Assembly: GCF_009455635.1 (NCBI RefSeq)
Contig: NZ_QPER01000001.1
Coordinates: 62,001 to 126,000, forward strand
Origin: Paraburkholderia agricolaris
GTDB lineage: Bacteria > Pseudomonadota > Gammaproteobacteria > Burkholderiales > Burkholderiaceae
Direction of reading: 5' to 3'
DNA length: 64,000 nt
Part shown: one piece after another, positions 43,250 through 52,114 of the stretch
Numbering within the stretch: the first letter of the stretch is position 1
Layout: each line of letters begins with the position of its first letter
Notes under the pieces: model-generated
What the model saw: the letters and a program-made list of their open reading frames with translations, nothing else
Told to the model about the DNA's origin: nothing
Database searches by the model: none
Program-made: the position numbers and the translations under genes

Positions 43250-44107
43250 ATGTTCAATTGGGTCAAAACCGCGATGTTGATGGCCGCGATCACGGCCCTT
43301 TTCATCGTGATCGGCGGGATGATCGGCGGGTCGCGCGGCATGATGATCGCGCTCGTGATCGCCCTTGGGATGAATTTCTTTTCGTACTGGTTCTCGGACA
43401 AGATGGTCCTGCGCATGTACAACGCGCAGGAAGTGGACGAAAACAGTGCGCCGCAGTTCTACCGCATGGTGCGCGAACTCGCCACCCGCGCGAATCTGCC
43501 GATGCCGCGCGTCTACCTGATCAACGAAGACGCGCCGAACGCGTTCGCCACGGGCCGCAATCCGGAGCATGCGGCTGTTGCCGCCACTACCGGCATCTTG
43601 CGCGTGCTGTCCGAGCGCGAAATGCGCGGCGTGATGGCGCACGAACTGGCGCACGTGAAGCACCGCGACATCCTGATCTCCACGGTGTCGGCAACCATGG
43701 CGGGTGCCATTTCCGCGCTGGCGAACTTCGCGATGTTCTTTGGCAGCCGGGACGAAAACGGTCGTCCGACCAACCCGATTGCGGGCATCGCTGTTGCGTT
43801 GCTCGCGCCGATCGCCGGCGCGCTGATTCAGATGGCGATTTCGCGTGCCCGCGAATTCGAGGCGGACCGTGGCGGCGCGCAGATTTCCGGCGATCCTCAG
43901 GCGCTCGCCTCGGCACTCGACAAGATCCATCGCTACGCGAGCGGAATCCCGTTCCCCACGGCCGAGCAGCATCCGGCCACCGCGCAGATGATGATCATGA
44001 ATCCGCTGGCGGGCGGCGGCATTGCAAATCTGTTCTCCACGCACCCGGCTACCGAGGAACGTATCGCACGGTTGATGGAAATGGCGCGTACGGGGCGCTT
44101 CGAGTAA
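43250..44107 (+). CDS. htpX: Membrane zinc protease HtpX
   Basis: 285 aa from the ATG at 43250 with AGGAG upstream. Four membrane helices (two at the N-terminus, two in the middle at about 150-195) and the zinc site [10 protein letters not shown] (HExxH) at about 130. The third ligand, Glu, lies in [15 protein letters not shown]. It degrades misfolded inner-membrane proteins, and is usually controlled by envelope stress. No SoxR/Cpx box was recognised. Confidence 0.95.
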   Translation: MFNWVKTAMLMAAITALFIVIGGMIGGSRGMMIALVIALGMNFFSYWFSDKMVLRMYNAQEVDENSAPQFYRMVRELATRANLPMPRVYLINEDAPNAFATGRNPEHAAVAATTGILRVLSEREMRGVMAHELAHVKHRDILISTVSATMAGAISALANFAMFFGSRDENGRPTNPIAGIAVALLAPIAGALIQMAISRAREFEADRGGAQISGDPQALASALDKIHRYASGIPFPTAEQHPATAQMMIMNPLAGGGIANLFSTHPATEERIARLMEMARTGRFE

Positions 44108-44131
44108 CGGGTTCACTGACCCGGCGTGACG

Positions 44132-44160
44132 AAAGGCGAGTCTGCGGGCTCGCCTTTTTG
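44132..44160 (+). terminator. Terminator of htpX
   Basis: AAAGGCGAG-TCTGCGGG-CTCGCCTTTTTG: a 9-bp stem with a T run. Confidence 0.85.
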
Positions 44161-44269
44161 TTTGAGCCCTCACACCCCCGGTCCGCGCTCGGCGGTCCCC
44201 GTCCCGCACCACGCTACAATGTGTGCTGTTTGGGTTGCGCGCACCGCGCGGCCTGCCTTTGCCTCTTTC

Positions 44270-45709
44270 ATGACTCCAAAGCCTTCTTCGCGTTCTGCTA
44301 CTCCCTCGGCGCGTCCGCGCGAATCCCGTCTGTCGATGCTGCACCTCGCGCCCGAATCGCTCGGTTTTGCGCTCGATTGCGCGGGCCAGTCCATCGGCGC
44401 CGTGCGCCTCGGCGCGGCTTTGCCCGCCGCGCTGCAATCCGTATTCGTGTCCGCGCCTGAAGGCAGCGTTGCGGCCGCGCGCGGAGCCGTGCAGGATATC
44501 GCGTACCGCACCATGCGGCGTCTGGGGACCGCCGAGTGGCTGATCGCGAAGCTGGTGAAGAAGGCGCCGCCGCCGCACGTCGGCCATGTGCTTGCCTGTG
44601 CGCTCGCCTTGCTGATCGATGATGAAGCGAATGCCGCCTACGCGCCGTTCACTGTCGTCGATCAGGCTGTGAGCGCCATCGCCGCGCGCCGTGAGTTCTC
44701 GTTTGCGAAGGGTCTTGTCAACGCTGTGCTGCGCAGTTTCCTTCGCGAGCGCGAGACGCTGTTGAGCGCGGCGCAAGCCGACGAAGTTGCGCGCTGGAAC
44801 TACCCGGTGTGGTGGATCGATGCCGTCAGAGCCGCGTGGCCCGACGCATGGCAAGCCGTGCTCGCTGCCGGCAATACGCAGGGCCCGCTGACGTTGCGCG
44901 TGAACGCACGCCGCTCGACAGTCGATGCGTATCTGCAAGTGCTGCACGACCATCATATTCCCGCGAGCCGGGCCGGTGAGTACGCCGTCAAGCTCGCCAC
45001 GCCAATGCCGGTTGACCGCATTCCCGGCTTTAGCGACGGCGTGGTATCCGTGCAGGACGCCGCCGCGCAGCTCGCCGCACAACTGCTTGGCGTGCGTGAC
45101 GGCATGCGCGTACTCGACGCGTGCGCGGCGCCTGGCGGCAAGACCGGCCATCTGCTCGAACTCGCCAACGTGCAACTGGTGGCGCTCGAAAGTGACGCAT
45201 CGCGCGCGCGGCGGATCGGTGAAAACTTGCTGCGGCTCAAGCTCGAAGCGGAAGTGCGTATCGGCGACGCGGGCGCACCGGCAAAATGGCATGACGACAT
45301 TGACCAGCCGTTCGACCGCATCCTGGCGGACGTCCCGTGTTCGGCCTCGGGCATCGTGCGGCGGCATCCGGATATTCGCTGGCTGCGCCGCGCGTCGGAT
45401 ATTCCCGCGCTGGTCGCCGAGCAGCGCCGCATTCTCGACGCGCTTTGGCCGCTTGTGAAGCCAGGCGGCGAGTTGCTCTATGTTACGTGTTCGATCTTCC
45501 CTGAAGAAGGCGAGTTGCAGGCACAGTGGTTTGGAAACAAGTATCAGGATGCGGTACGATTGGACGCGCCGGGGCAACTTTTACCCTCAGTTGCCCGCGC
45601 GCCCGCCGACACATCGGCCGGGTCCCATGCCGGAGATGCCGCTGAAGATAGCGCCGGCTCGAACTCAGACCACGACGGATTTTTCTACGCGCGCTTTCAG
45701 AAACGGTGA
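44270..45709 (+). CDS. rsmB: 16S rRNA m5C967 methyltransferase RsmB
   Basis: 479 aa from the ATG at 44270 (other ATG at about 44336). A NusB-like RNA-binding helical domain (about 40-175) with VDQAVSAIAARREFSFAKGL and NAVLRSFLRE; then the Rossmann methyltransferase: LDACAAPGGKTGHLLEL (SAM loop), DVPCSASGIVRRHPDIRW (first catalytic Cys), LLYVTCSIFPEEGE (second Cys). Makes m5C967 in 16S rRNA. It is the first gene of the rsmB-DUF4390-ntrYX unit and overlaps the next by GTGA. Confidence 0.95.
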   Translation: MTPKPSSRSATPSARPRESRLSMLHLAPESLGFALDCAGQSIGAVRLGAALPAALQSVFVSAPEGSVAAARGAVQDIAYRTMRRLGTAEWLIAKLVKKAPPPHVGHVLACALALLIDDEANAAYAPFTVVDQAVSAIAARREFSFAKGLVNAVLRSFLRERETLLSAAQADEVARWNYPVWWIDAVRAAWPDAWQAVLAAGNTQGPLTLRVNARRSTVDAYLQVLHDHHIPASRAGEYAVKLATPMPVDRIPGFSDGVVSVQDAAAQLAAQLLGVRDGMRVLDACAAPGGKTGHLLELANVQLVALESDASRARRIGENLLRLKLEAEVRIGDAGAPAKWHDDIDQPFDRILADVPCSASGIVRRHPDIRWLRRASDIPALVAEQRRILDALWPLVKPGGELLYVTCSIFPEEGELQAQWFGNKYQDAVRLDAPGQLLPSVARAPADTSAGSHAGDAAEDSAGSNSDHDGFFYARFQKR

Positions 45710-46305
45710 CCATCAAACGCTTCTTCCCGCTTCGGCTCGCTGCCGTGCTCTGGATCGCGCTGGCCGTCTGGCTTGCCGTGCCGGGCGCGGCGTATGCCGA
45801 TTCGATTGCGGTCCAGCGCGCCTCGCTGCAATCGGACAACACTGGCTGGAACCTCGACGCGCGTTTCGACTTCGACCTGAACAGCAATCTCGAAGACGCC
45901 GTCAACAAGGGGATTCCGCTGTATTTCACGACCGACTTCGAACTCAGCCGGCCACGCTGGTACTGGTTCGACGAGCAGCCAGTCAGCGTGTCGCAGAGCA
46001 TTCGCCTGTCGTTCCAGCCGCTCACGCGTGAGTATCGTGTGTCGAGCGTGTCGTCGGGCGGGTTGCAACTCGGCTTCACCACGCTCAAGGATGCGCTCGC
46101 CGTGATCAAGCACATCACGTCGTGGCATGTGATCGACCGCAGTCAGGTGCGTGTCGGGGAAACCTACAACGCGTCGGTGCGCATGCAGCTCGACATCGCG
46201 CTGATGCCCAAGCCGTTCCAGATCGACGCGGTGAATAACCGCGACTGGAGCCTTTCGTCGGATTGGAAGCGCTTTACCTTCACGGTGACCGAACGTGCTA
46301 AATAG
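45706..46305 (+). CDS. DUF4390 protein
   Basis: 199 aa from a GTG in a GTGA overlap with rsmB. A Sec signal or anchor (residues 1-31, LRLAAVLWIALAVWLAVPGAAYAD). The mature part is the DUF4390 pattern (DNTGWNLDARFDFDLNSNLE, FELSRPRWYWFDEQ). Likely periplasmic. These proteins are nearly always upstream of a NtrY-type sensor kinase, so it is a candidate sensor input to NtrY; that role is inferred from context. Confidence 0.88.
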   Translation: MTIKRFFPLRLAAVLWIALAVWLAVPGAAYADSIAVQRASLQSDNTGWNLDARFDFDLNSNLEDAVNKGIPLYFTTDFELSRPRWYWFDEQPVSVSQSIRLSFQPLTREYRVSSVSSGGLQLGFTTLKDALAVIKHITSWHVIDRSQVRVGETYNASVRMQLDIALMPKPFQIDAVNNRDWSLSSDWKRFTFTVTERAK

Positions 46306-48709
46306 AGTGCGCCGCGCCACCAGTGTCAGCAGCATCGTCGTGCGCGTGCTGGTGTCCACGGTCGCCGTGACGGCCGTGCTGCTGCTCGTGCTGCTTGCAG
46401 CGGCGAGCGCGAATACCGAATTTTTCGACCGCTATTACCAGTGGCTGTACGCGGCCAACCTCGTGGTCGCGATGATCTTTTTGCTGGTGGTGGCGACGCT
46501 CGTCATCATCATCATTGCGCGGCTCAGGAAAGGTAAGTTCGGTACGCGGCTTTTAGCCAAACTCGCGTTTTTCATGGCGCTGGTCGGCGTGGTGCCGGGC
46601 GGCATCATTTACGTCGTCTCGTACCAGTTCGTGTCTCGCAGTATCGAGTCGTGGTTCGACGTGAACGTCGAAACCGCGTTGACCTCGGGTCTGAATCTCG
46701 GCCGCGGCATGCTCGACGCGTCGCTGTCCGATCTGCAGACCAAGGGCCGCTTGATGTCCGAGCAGTTGGCGAGCGCGGACGCCGCCGGCACGACACTCAC
46801 GCTGCTGCGCCTGCGCGATCAGTTCGGCGTGCAGGACGCGACGATCGTCGAACCCACGCGCAGCATGTCGGGCGCGACGCCGGAGATGCACGTGGTCGCG
46901 CAGGCATCCGGCAATTACGCGACGCTCGTGTCGAACGACTTGCCCACGCCGCTGATGATCGATCAGGCGCGTGGCCGCGGCTATGCGGCGATCGAGGGTG
47001 AAGTCGACGGCGATCCGAACGCGCATGGCGGCAAGGGTGCGCTGCGGCTACGCGTCGTGCAGCGCATTCCCGATTCGAACGCGTCGCTGCTGCAGCCCGC
47101 CGAGCGCTTCCTGCAACTCACTCAGCCGGTGTCGCCCACGCTCGCGCGCAATGCCGACGCGGTGCAGCGGGCCTATCGCGAGTATCAGGAGAAGGCGCTG
47201 GGCCGCACCGGCTTGCGCAAGATGTATATCGGCACGCTGACGCTCGCGCTGTTCCTCGCCACCTTCATCGCGATGATGCTGGCGCTCGCGCTCGGTAATC
47301 AGCTGGCCCGGCCGTTGTTTCTGCTCGCGCAGGGCACCAAGGAAGTGACCGAAGGCGACTACACGCCAAAGCGCGAAATCAAATCGCGCGACGAACTGGG
47401 TTTTCTCACGCAGTCGTTCAATGCGATGACGCGGCAGTTGTCCGAGGCACGCGCGGCGGTCGAGAACAACCGCATCGCGCTCGAGCATTCCAAGGCCTAT
47501 CTGGAAAGCATTCTCGCGAATTTGACGGCGGGCGTGTTCGTGTTCGACCGGCAGTTCCGCCTCACCACGGCGAACCGTGGCGCTGAGCGGATTTTCCGCC
47601 AGCAGTTCCAGGAAGTGCTGGGCTCGGCACTTGAACAGATCGGCGTGTTGAGCGAATTTGGCGGCATGGTGCGCAAGGCGTTTGCCGATCGTGAAGCCGC
47701 AAGCGGTGACGGTCACGACGATCGCGGCCACTGGCAGCAGCAGTTCTCGGTACAGGTGCCGGGCGAAACCGAGCCGCTCACGCTGCTTGTGCGTGGCGCG
47801 CGCCTCGTGTCCGCCACGGATCGCGACGCGGAAGACATGCAGACCTCCGGCTACGTCGTCGTGTTCGACGATATTTCGGATGTGATCTCGGCGCAGCGCT
47901 CGATCGCCTGGGGCGAAGTGGCGCGGCGTCTCGCGCACGAGATCAAGAATCCGCTCACGCCGATTCAGCTTTCCGCCGAGCGTTTGCAGATGAAGCTTGC
48001 CGACAAGCTGTCGCCGTCGGATGCCGACGTGCTGAAGCGCGGCGCCACCACGATCGTCAACCAGGTCGCGGCGATGAAGCAGATGGTCGACAATTTCCGC
48101 GACTACGCGCGTACGCCGCCGGCGGTGCTCGCCCACCTGCAGTTAAACGAACTGGTCAGCGAAGTGCTGACGTTGTACGGTATCGAAGAAGGCAAGGGCG
48201 CGATTCAGGTGGAACTCGCAGACTTGCCGGCGATTCGCGGCGACGCGACGCAATTGCGCCAGGTGATTCACAACCTGCTGCAGAATGCACAGGACGCCGT
48301 GGCCGACGCCGAACAGCCGCATGTGTTGCTCGAGACGAGGACAGTAGAATACGGAGACCCCGACGCGGAAGGCAAGGTACGCGTCGCGGTGCGTCTGACA
48401 GTGTCGGATAACGGACCGGGCTTCCCAGCGCGTATCCTCACACGTGCATTCGAACCTTACGTGACGACCAAGGCCAAAGGTACAGGTCTGGGTCTTGCGA
48501 TGGTCAAGAAGATCGTCGACGAACACGGCGCGCGCATCGACATTCGCAACCGCATGAAAGCGGGCGATGTGATCGAAGGCGCGCAGATATCGATCCTCTT
48601 CCTTCAACTGGCAGACGATGCCGCGGCACCTGGAGCAGGGCTGCGGCCGGCGCATGGCAATGCGTCGCAGGGAACGACAAAAGCAACAGTGCAGACAAGG
48701 GCAGCGTAA
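46295..48709 (+). CDS. ntrY: NtrY-type sensor histidine kinase
   Basis: 804 aa from a GTG at 46295, overlapping the DUF4390 gene by 11 bp. Two N-terminal membrane helices (about 15-38 and 48-75) and another near 90-108 and 307-330 bound a periplasmic loop. A HAMP (GNQLARPLFLLAQGTKEVTE), a PAS, the phosphoacceptor LAHEIKNPLTPIQLS (H-box), NLLQNAQDAV (N-box) and GTGLGLAMVKKIVDEHGA (G2-box) follow. It phosphorylates the response regulator directly downstream. In other bacteria NtrY senses nitrogen or redox state. Confidence 0.93.
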   Translation: MLNRVRRATSVSSIVVRVLVSTVAVTAVLLLVLLAAASANTEFFDRYYQWLYAANLVVAMIFLLVVATLVIIIIARLRKGKFGTRLLAKLAFFMALVGVVPGGIIYVVSYQFVSRSIESWFDVNVETALTSGLNLGRGMLDASLSDLQTKGRLMSEQLASADAAGTTLTLLRLRDQFGVQDATIVEPTRSMSGATPEMHVVAQASGNYATLVSNDLPTPLMIDQARGRGYAAIEGEVDGDPNAHGGKGALRLRVVQRIPDSNASLLQPAERFLQLTQPVSPTLARNADAVQRAYREYQEKALGRTGLRKMYIGTLTLALFLATFIAMMLALALGNQLARPLFLLAQGTKEVTEGDYTPKREIKSRDELGFLTQSFNAMTRQLSEARAAVENNRIALEHSKAYLESILANLTAGVFVFDRQFRLTTANRGAERIFRQQFQEVLGSALEQIGVLSEFGGMVRKAFADREAASGDGHDDRGHWQQQFSVQVPGETEPLTLLVRGARLVSATDRDAEDMQTSGYVVVFDDISDVISAQRSIAWGEVARRLAHEIKNPLTPIQLSAERLQMKLADKLSPSDADVLKRGATTIVNQVAAMKQMVDNFRDYARTPPAVLAHLQLNELVSEVLTLYGIEEGKGAIQVELADLPAIRGDATQLRQVIHNLLQNAQDAVADAEQPHVLLETRTVEYGDPDAEGKVRVAVRLTVSDNGPGFPARILTRAFEPYVTTKAKGTGLGLAMVKKIVDEHGARIDIRNRMKAGDVIEGAQISILFLQLADDAAAPGAGLRPAHGNASQGTTKATVQTRAA

Positions 48710-49399
48710 ATGGCAACCATCCTGGTGGTAGATGATGAAATGGGCATCCGGGAATTGCTCTCGGAGATCCTGAGCGACGAGGGGCATGTCGTGGAGGCCG
48801 CGGAAAACGCGCAGGAAGCGCGCGAGTTCCGCTTGCGTCAGGCGCCGGACCTGGTGCTGCTCGACATCTGGATGCCCGATACCGACGGTGTGACCTTGCT
48901 CAAAGAGTGGGCCGCGCAAGGGCAACTGACCATGCCGGTGATCATGATGTCCGGCCATGCAACCATCGATACGGCGGTTGAAGCGACCAAGATCGGCGCA
49001 CTCAATTTCCTTGAGAAGCCGATTGCGTTGCAGAAGCTGCTGAAGGCGGTCGAGCAGGGCCTCGCCCGCGGCAATGCCGCAACTGCGCCGGGCGGCGCGG
49101 TCGCCAAGCAGGCGTTGCCGGTCAGCGCTTCGACCGTGGCATCGGCGGCTGCGTTGCCGATGCTGTCGTCGGATGGCATGGGCAGCGGCGCATTGGCCGC
49201 GCAAACGGCGTCGATTTCGTTCGATATCCCGTTGCGCGACGCGCGCGATGCGTTCGAGCGCGCTTACTTCGAATATCACCTCGCGCGCGAGAATGGCAGC
49301 ATGACGCGCGTCGCGGAGAAGACCGGCCTCGAGCGTACGCACCTGTATCGCAAGCTCAAGCAGCTCGGTGTCGATCTCGGTAAGAACAAAGGGGAGTAA
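48710..49399 (+). CDS. ntrX: NtrX-like response regulator lacking the AAA+ domain
   Basis: 229 aa, starts right after the ntrY stop. The receiver domain has the acidic pair in VVDDE, Asp52 (LLDIWMPDTDG) and Lys103 (FLEKP). An Ala/Ser-rich linker (about 121-165) is followed by a Fis-type helix-turn-helix (MTRVAEKTGLERTHLYRKLKQLG). The sigma-54-interacting ATPase domain of alphaproteobacterial NtrX is absent, so it cannot remodel sigma-54 itself and must regulate by simple DNA binding. The kinase next to it is its partner. Confidence 0.92.
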   Translation: MATILVVDDEMGIRELLSEILSDEGHVVEAAENAQEAREFRLRQAPDLVLLDIWMPDTDGVTLLKEWAAQGQLTMPVIMMSGHATIDTAVEATKIGALNFLEKPIALQKLLKAVEQGLARGNAATAPGGAVAKQALPVSASTVASAAALPMLSSDGMGSGALAAQTASISFDIPLRDARDAFERAYFEYHLARENGSMTRVAEKTGLERTHLYRKLKQLGVDLGKNKGE

Positions 49400-49492
49400 C
49401 GGCTGCGCAATGCGCTGGGTCGGGCAAGCCAGATTTTTTCGAGAGGGGGCTTGCCGTGCTGCTGACCCTTTGATATCATTTCGTTCTTCGTT

Positions 49493-49568
49493 GGCCCGGT
49501 AGCTCAGTTGGTAGAGCAGCGGATTGAAAATCCGCGTGTCGATGGTTCGATTCCGTCCCAGGCCACCA
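49493..49568 (+). tRNA. tRNA-Phe(GAA)
   Basis: 76 nt with encoded CCA. Anticodon loop TTGAAAA. Acceptor GGCCCGG/CCAGGCC has a C5-A68 mismatch; D, anticodon (GCGGA/TCCGC) and T stems pair, with one T-G. A terminator follows. Confidence 0.96.
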
Positions 49569-49575
49569 GGATTCA

Positions 49576-49614
49576 GCCCCAGGAAATCGCAAGATTCCTG
49601 GGGCTTTTCCTTTT
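49576..49614 (+). terminator. Terminator of tRNA-Phe
   Basis: GCCCCAGGAA-ATCGCAAGA-TTCCTGGGGC followed by TTTTCCTTTT; 10-bp stem. Confidence 0.88.
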
Positions 49615-49996
49615 GTGGGCGTTCTCGTGGCGGCGTCGCCCGTTTGGTACTGCGATGGGGCGTGCTCGGCGGCATTGTGCGTCGCGTGATAAAATCGCGC
49701 CAGTTCAAGGACTTGCGTGCGGTCGCACGATTGGCGCGGCACTGCACCAGACATGTCTTTTCGTATCCCGAAGCTGGGCTTTTTTGTGCGCGCTGCTGCG
49801 ACACGGCAACGCCGCAACAGGTGCCGAACCCTTCGCCCGACGATTAACGGTATAAGCGCCCAGCGACTCTGCATGCGGAAGGCGCGGCCTATACTGCTTT
49901 GGGCCGGCAACAGTGCCGGCACGCGTCGCGCCGCGTTGCTTGCATGGCGCACCTCGCGCAGCGCGACGTGGCACTCATCATTCACGGAGTTTCACG
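49615..49996. other. Gap between tRNA-Phe and queC
   Basis: About 380 bp with no gene I can support. A TGATAAAAT near 49689 could be a -10 element for the queuosine genes; no -35 is clear. I looked for and did not see a preQ1 riboswitch. Confidence 0.4.
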
Positions 49997-50728
49997 GTGA
50001 TCCGCAAAGACGCTAAACGTAGCGCTCTGGTGCTGTTTTCCGGCGGCCAGGATTCCGCCACGTGCCTCGCCTGGGCGCTCGAACGTTATGAAACGGTCGA
50101 GACGCTGGGCTTCGATTATGGGCAGCGGCACCGAGTCGAACTCGAATGCCGCGAAGGGTTTCGCAACGCTGTGGCACGGGCCTTCCCGGCGTGGGCCGAG
50201 CGCCTCGGCGAAGATCACATGATCGACCTGTCGGTGCTCGGTTCGATCAGCGATACCGCGATGACGCGCGAGATCGAGATCCACGCCACCGCCAACGGTT
50301 TGCCGAATACGTTCGTGCCGGGCCGCAATCTGATGTTCATGACGATTGCAGGCGCCATCGCGTATCGGCGTGGTTTGCAGGTGCTGGTCGGCGGTATGTG
50401 CGAGACGGACTTCTCGGGCTACCCCGATTGCCGCGACGACACGATGAAGGCCTTGCAGGTCGCGCTGAACCTCGGCATGGACACGCGCTTCCTGCTCGAA
50501 ACGCCGCTAATGTGGCTCGACAAGGCCGACACGTGGCGTCTCGCGCACGAGTTGGGCGGCGAAGAACTGGTCGAGCTGGTACGCGTCGAGACGCATACCT
50601 GTTATGTCGGCGAGCGCGCCGAATTGCATGCATGGGGCTTCGGCTGTGGCGAATGCCCGGCGTGCCGCTTGCGCAAGCGCGGTTATGAAGCATACCTGGC
50701 CGGCGAGAAGGTGACGGAGCCGGTCTGA
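49997..50728 (+). CDS. queC: 7-cyano-7-deazaguanine synthase QueC
   Basis: 243 aa from the GTG at 49997, chosen because GGAG is upstream. ATP pyrophosphatase motif [13 protein letters not shown] near residue 15, PGRNLMFM and the zinc site HTCYVGE...[13 protein letters not shown]. Converts 7-carboxy-7-deazaguanine to preQ0 with ammonia and ATP, in queuosine synthesis. First of three clustered genes. Confidence 0.94.
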   Translation: MIRKDAKRSALVLFSGGQDSATCLAWALERYETVETLGFDYGQRHRVELECREGFRNAVARAFPAWAERLGEDHMIDLSVLGSISDTAMTREIEIHATANGLPNTFVPGRNLMFMTIAGAIAYRRGLQVLVGGMCETDFSGYPDCRDDTMKALQVALNLGMDTRFLLETPLMWLDKADTWRLAHELGGEELVELVRVETHTCYVGERAELHAWGFGCGECPACRLRKRGYEAYLAGEKVTEPV

Positions 50729-50813
50729 CGGTCTCACGGCAGTTCTGCGCGCGCGTTGTCGAGGCGTGCGCAGCGCAGGCAATTATTTTCAGGAACACAA
50801 GGCAGACAGCAGC

Positions 50814-51446
50814 ATGACTTACGCGGTCAAGGAAATCTTCTACACATTGCAGGGCGAGGGCGCGAATGCCGGGCGTCCGGCCGTGTTCTGCCGGTTCGCC
50901 GGCTGCAATCTGTGGTCGGGCCGCGAAGAAGATCGTGCGGAAGCTGTGTGCCGCTTCTGCGATACGGACTTTGTCGGCACCGACGGCGAGAACGGTGGCA
51001 AGTACCGTACGCCCGAAGAACTGGTGCAGATGATTGCGTCGCAGTGGCCGGAAGGCGAGGGCGAGCGCTTCGTAGTCTGCACGGGCGGCGAACCGATGCT
51101 GCAGATCGATCAGCCGTTTGTCGATGCACTGCATGCCGCCGGCTTCGAAATCGCCATCGAAACCAACGGCTCGCTGCCGGTGCTCGAGACGATCGACTGG
51201 ATCTGCGTGAGCCCGAAGGCCGACGCGCCGCTCGTCGTCACCAAGGGCAACGAACTGAAGGTCGTGATACCGCAGGACAACCAGCGTTTGTCCGAGTATG
51301 CGAAGCTCGACTTCGAGTATTTCCTCGTCCAGCCGATGGACGGCCCGTCGCGCGACCTCAATACGAAGCTCGCGATCGACTGGTGCAAACGCCATCCGCA
51401 ATGGCGCCTGTCGATGCAGACCCACAAGTATCTGAACATTCCCTGA
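50814..51446 (+). CDS. queE: 7-carboxy-7-deazaguanine synthase QueE (radical SAM)
   Basis: 210 aa from the ATG at 50814. The iron-sulfur cysteines are C31, C46 and C49, a CX14CX2C spacing unlike the usual CX3CX2C; it matches the QueE variant known from Burkholderia. Also TGGEPMLQID and ETNGSLP. Rearranges carboxytetrahydropterin to 7-carboxy-7-deazaguanine. It sits between queC and queD, 6 bp from queD. Confidence 0.94.
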   Translation: MTYAVKEIFYTLQGEGANAGRPAVFCRFAGCNLWSGREEDRAEAVCRFCDTDFVGTDGENGGKYRTPEELVQMIASQWPEGEGERFVVCTGGEPMLQIDQPFVDALHAAGFEIAIETNGSLPVLETIDWICVSPKADAPLVVTKGNELKVVIPQDNQRLSEYAKLDFEYFLVQPMDGPSRDLNTKLAIDWCKRHPQWRLSMQTHKYLNIP

Positions 51447-51452
51447 TTTGCC

Positions 51453-51899
51453 GTGCTGACGATTACACGAAAACTCGAATTCGACGCGGGCCACCGCATC
51501 CCCGATCACCGCAGCCAGTGCCGCAATCTGCACGGCCATCGCTACGTGCTCGAAATTACGCTGCAAGGCGACCTGGTCGACACCGAAGGTGCGCCGGATC
51601 GCGGCATGGTGATGGACTTCGCCGACGTGAAGTCGCTGGCCGTCGAGCATCTGGTCGACAAATGGGACCATGCGTTCCTCGTCTACGAAGGCGATACGCA
51701 GGTGCGCGGCTTTCTGGAAACCATGGCGGGGCACAAGACGGTCGTGCTCGATCGCATCCCCACCGTTGAAAATCTCGCCGCTGTTGCGTTCGATATCCTC
51801 GCGAATGTCTACGACGCGCATTACGGCGTGAATCTGCGTCTGCACAAGGTGCGTCTGTTCGAGACGCCGAACTGCTGGGCCGACGTCGCTCGGGATTAA
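51453..51899 (+). CDS. queD: 6-carboxytetrahydropterin synthase QueD
   Basis: 148 aa from a GTG at 51453. Zinc ligands His14, His28 and His30 (DAGHRIPDH, NLHGHRY), catalytic Cys23, and DKWDHAFLV with the Asp/His pair. It makes CPH4 from dihydroneopterin triphosphate, supplying QueE. Third gene of the queuosine unit. Confidence 0.93.
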   Translation: MLTITRKLEFDAGHRIPDHRSQCRNLHGHRYVLEITLQGDLVDTEGAPDRGMVMDFADVKSLAVEHLVDKWDHAFLVYEGDTQVRGFLETMAGHKTVVLDRIPTVENLAAVAFDILANVYDAHYGVNLRLHKVRLFETPNCWADVARD

Positions 51900-52114
51900 A
51901 TCCGGGGCCGCGCGATTCAGCTTTGCGGCCCAACCCCCGCGTTATTGTCACGGTATGATCGCTCCGATAACCACACGGAGCGAGACATGCTGGTCACCGC
52001 ATTGCGTCGCAGCAAGCAGTCAGGCCGTCAAGGCCCAGGCGTTGGCCGGTTCCGGCACGCCAGCATCCTCAACCGCGCTTCAGGCGATGTGTCCCTTCGC
52101 CGGGGAGCGAGGCA

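Noticed and set aside
43229..45577. 782-aa frame opposite htpX and rsmB
   Set aside because: Antisense shadow spanning two well supported genes.
49615..49996. preQ1 riboswitch ahead of queC
   Set aside because: I did not find the short pseudoknot pattern with an A-rich tail over the ribosome site.
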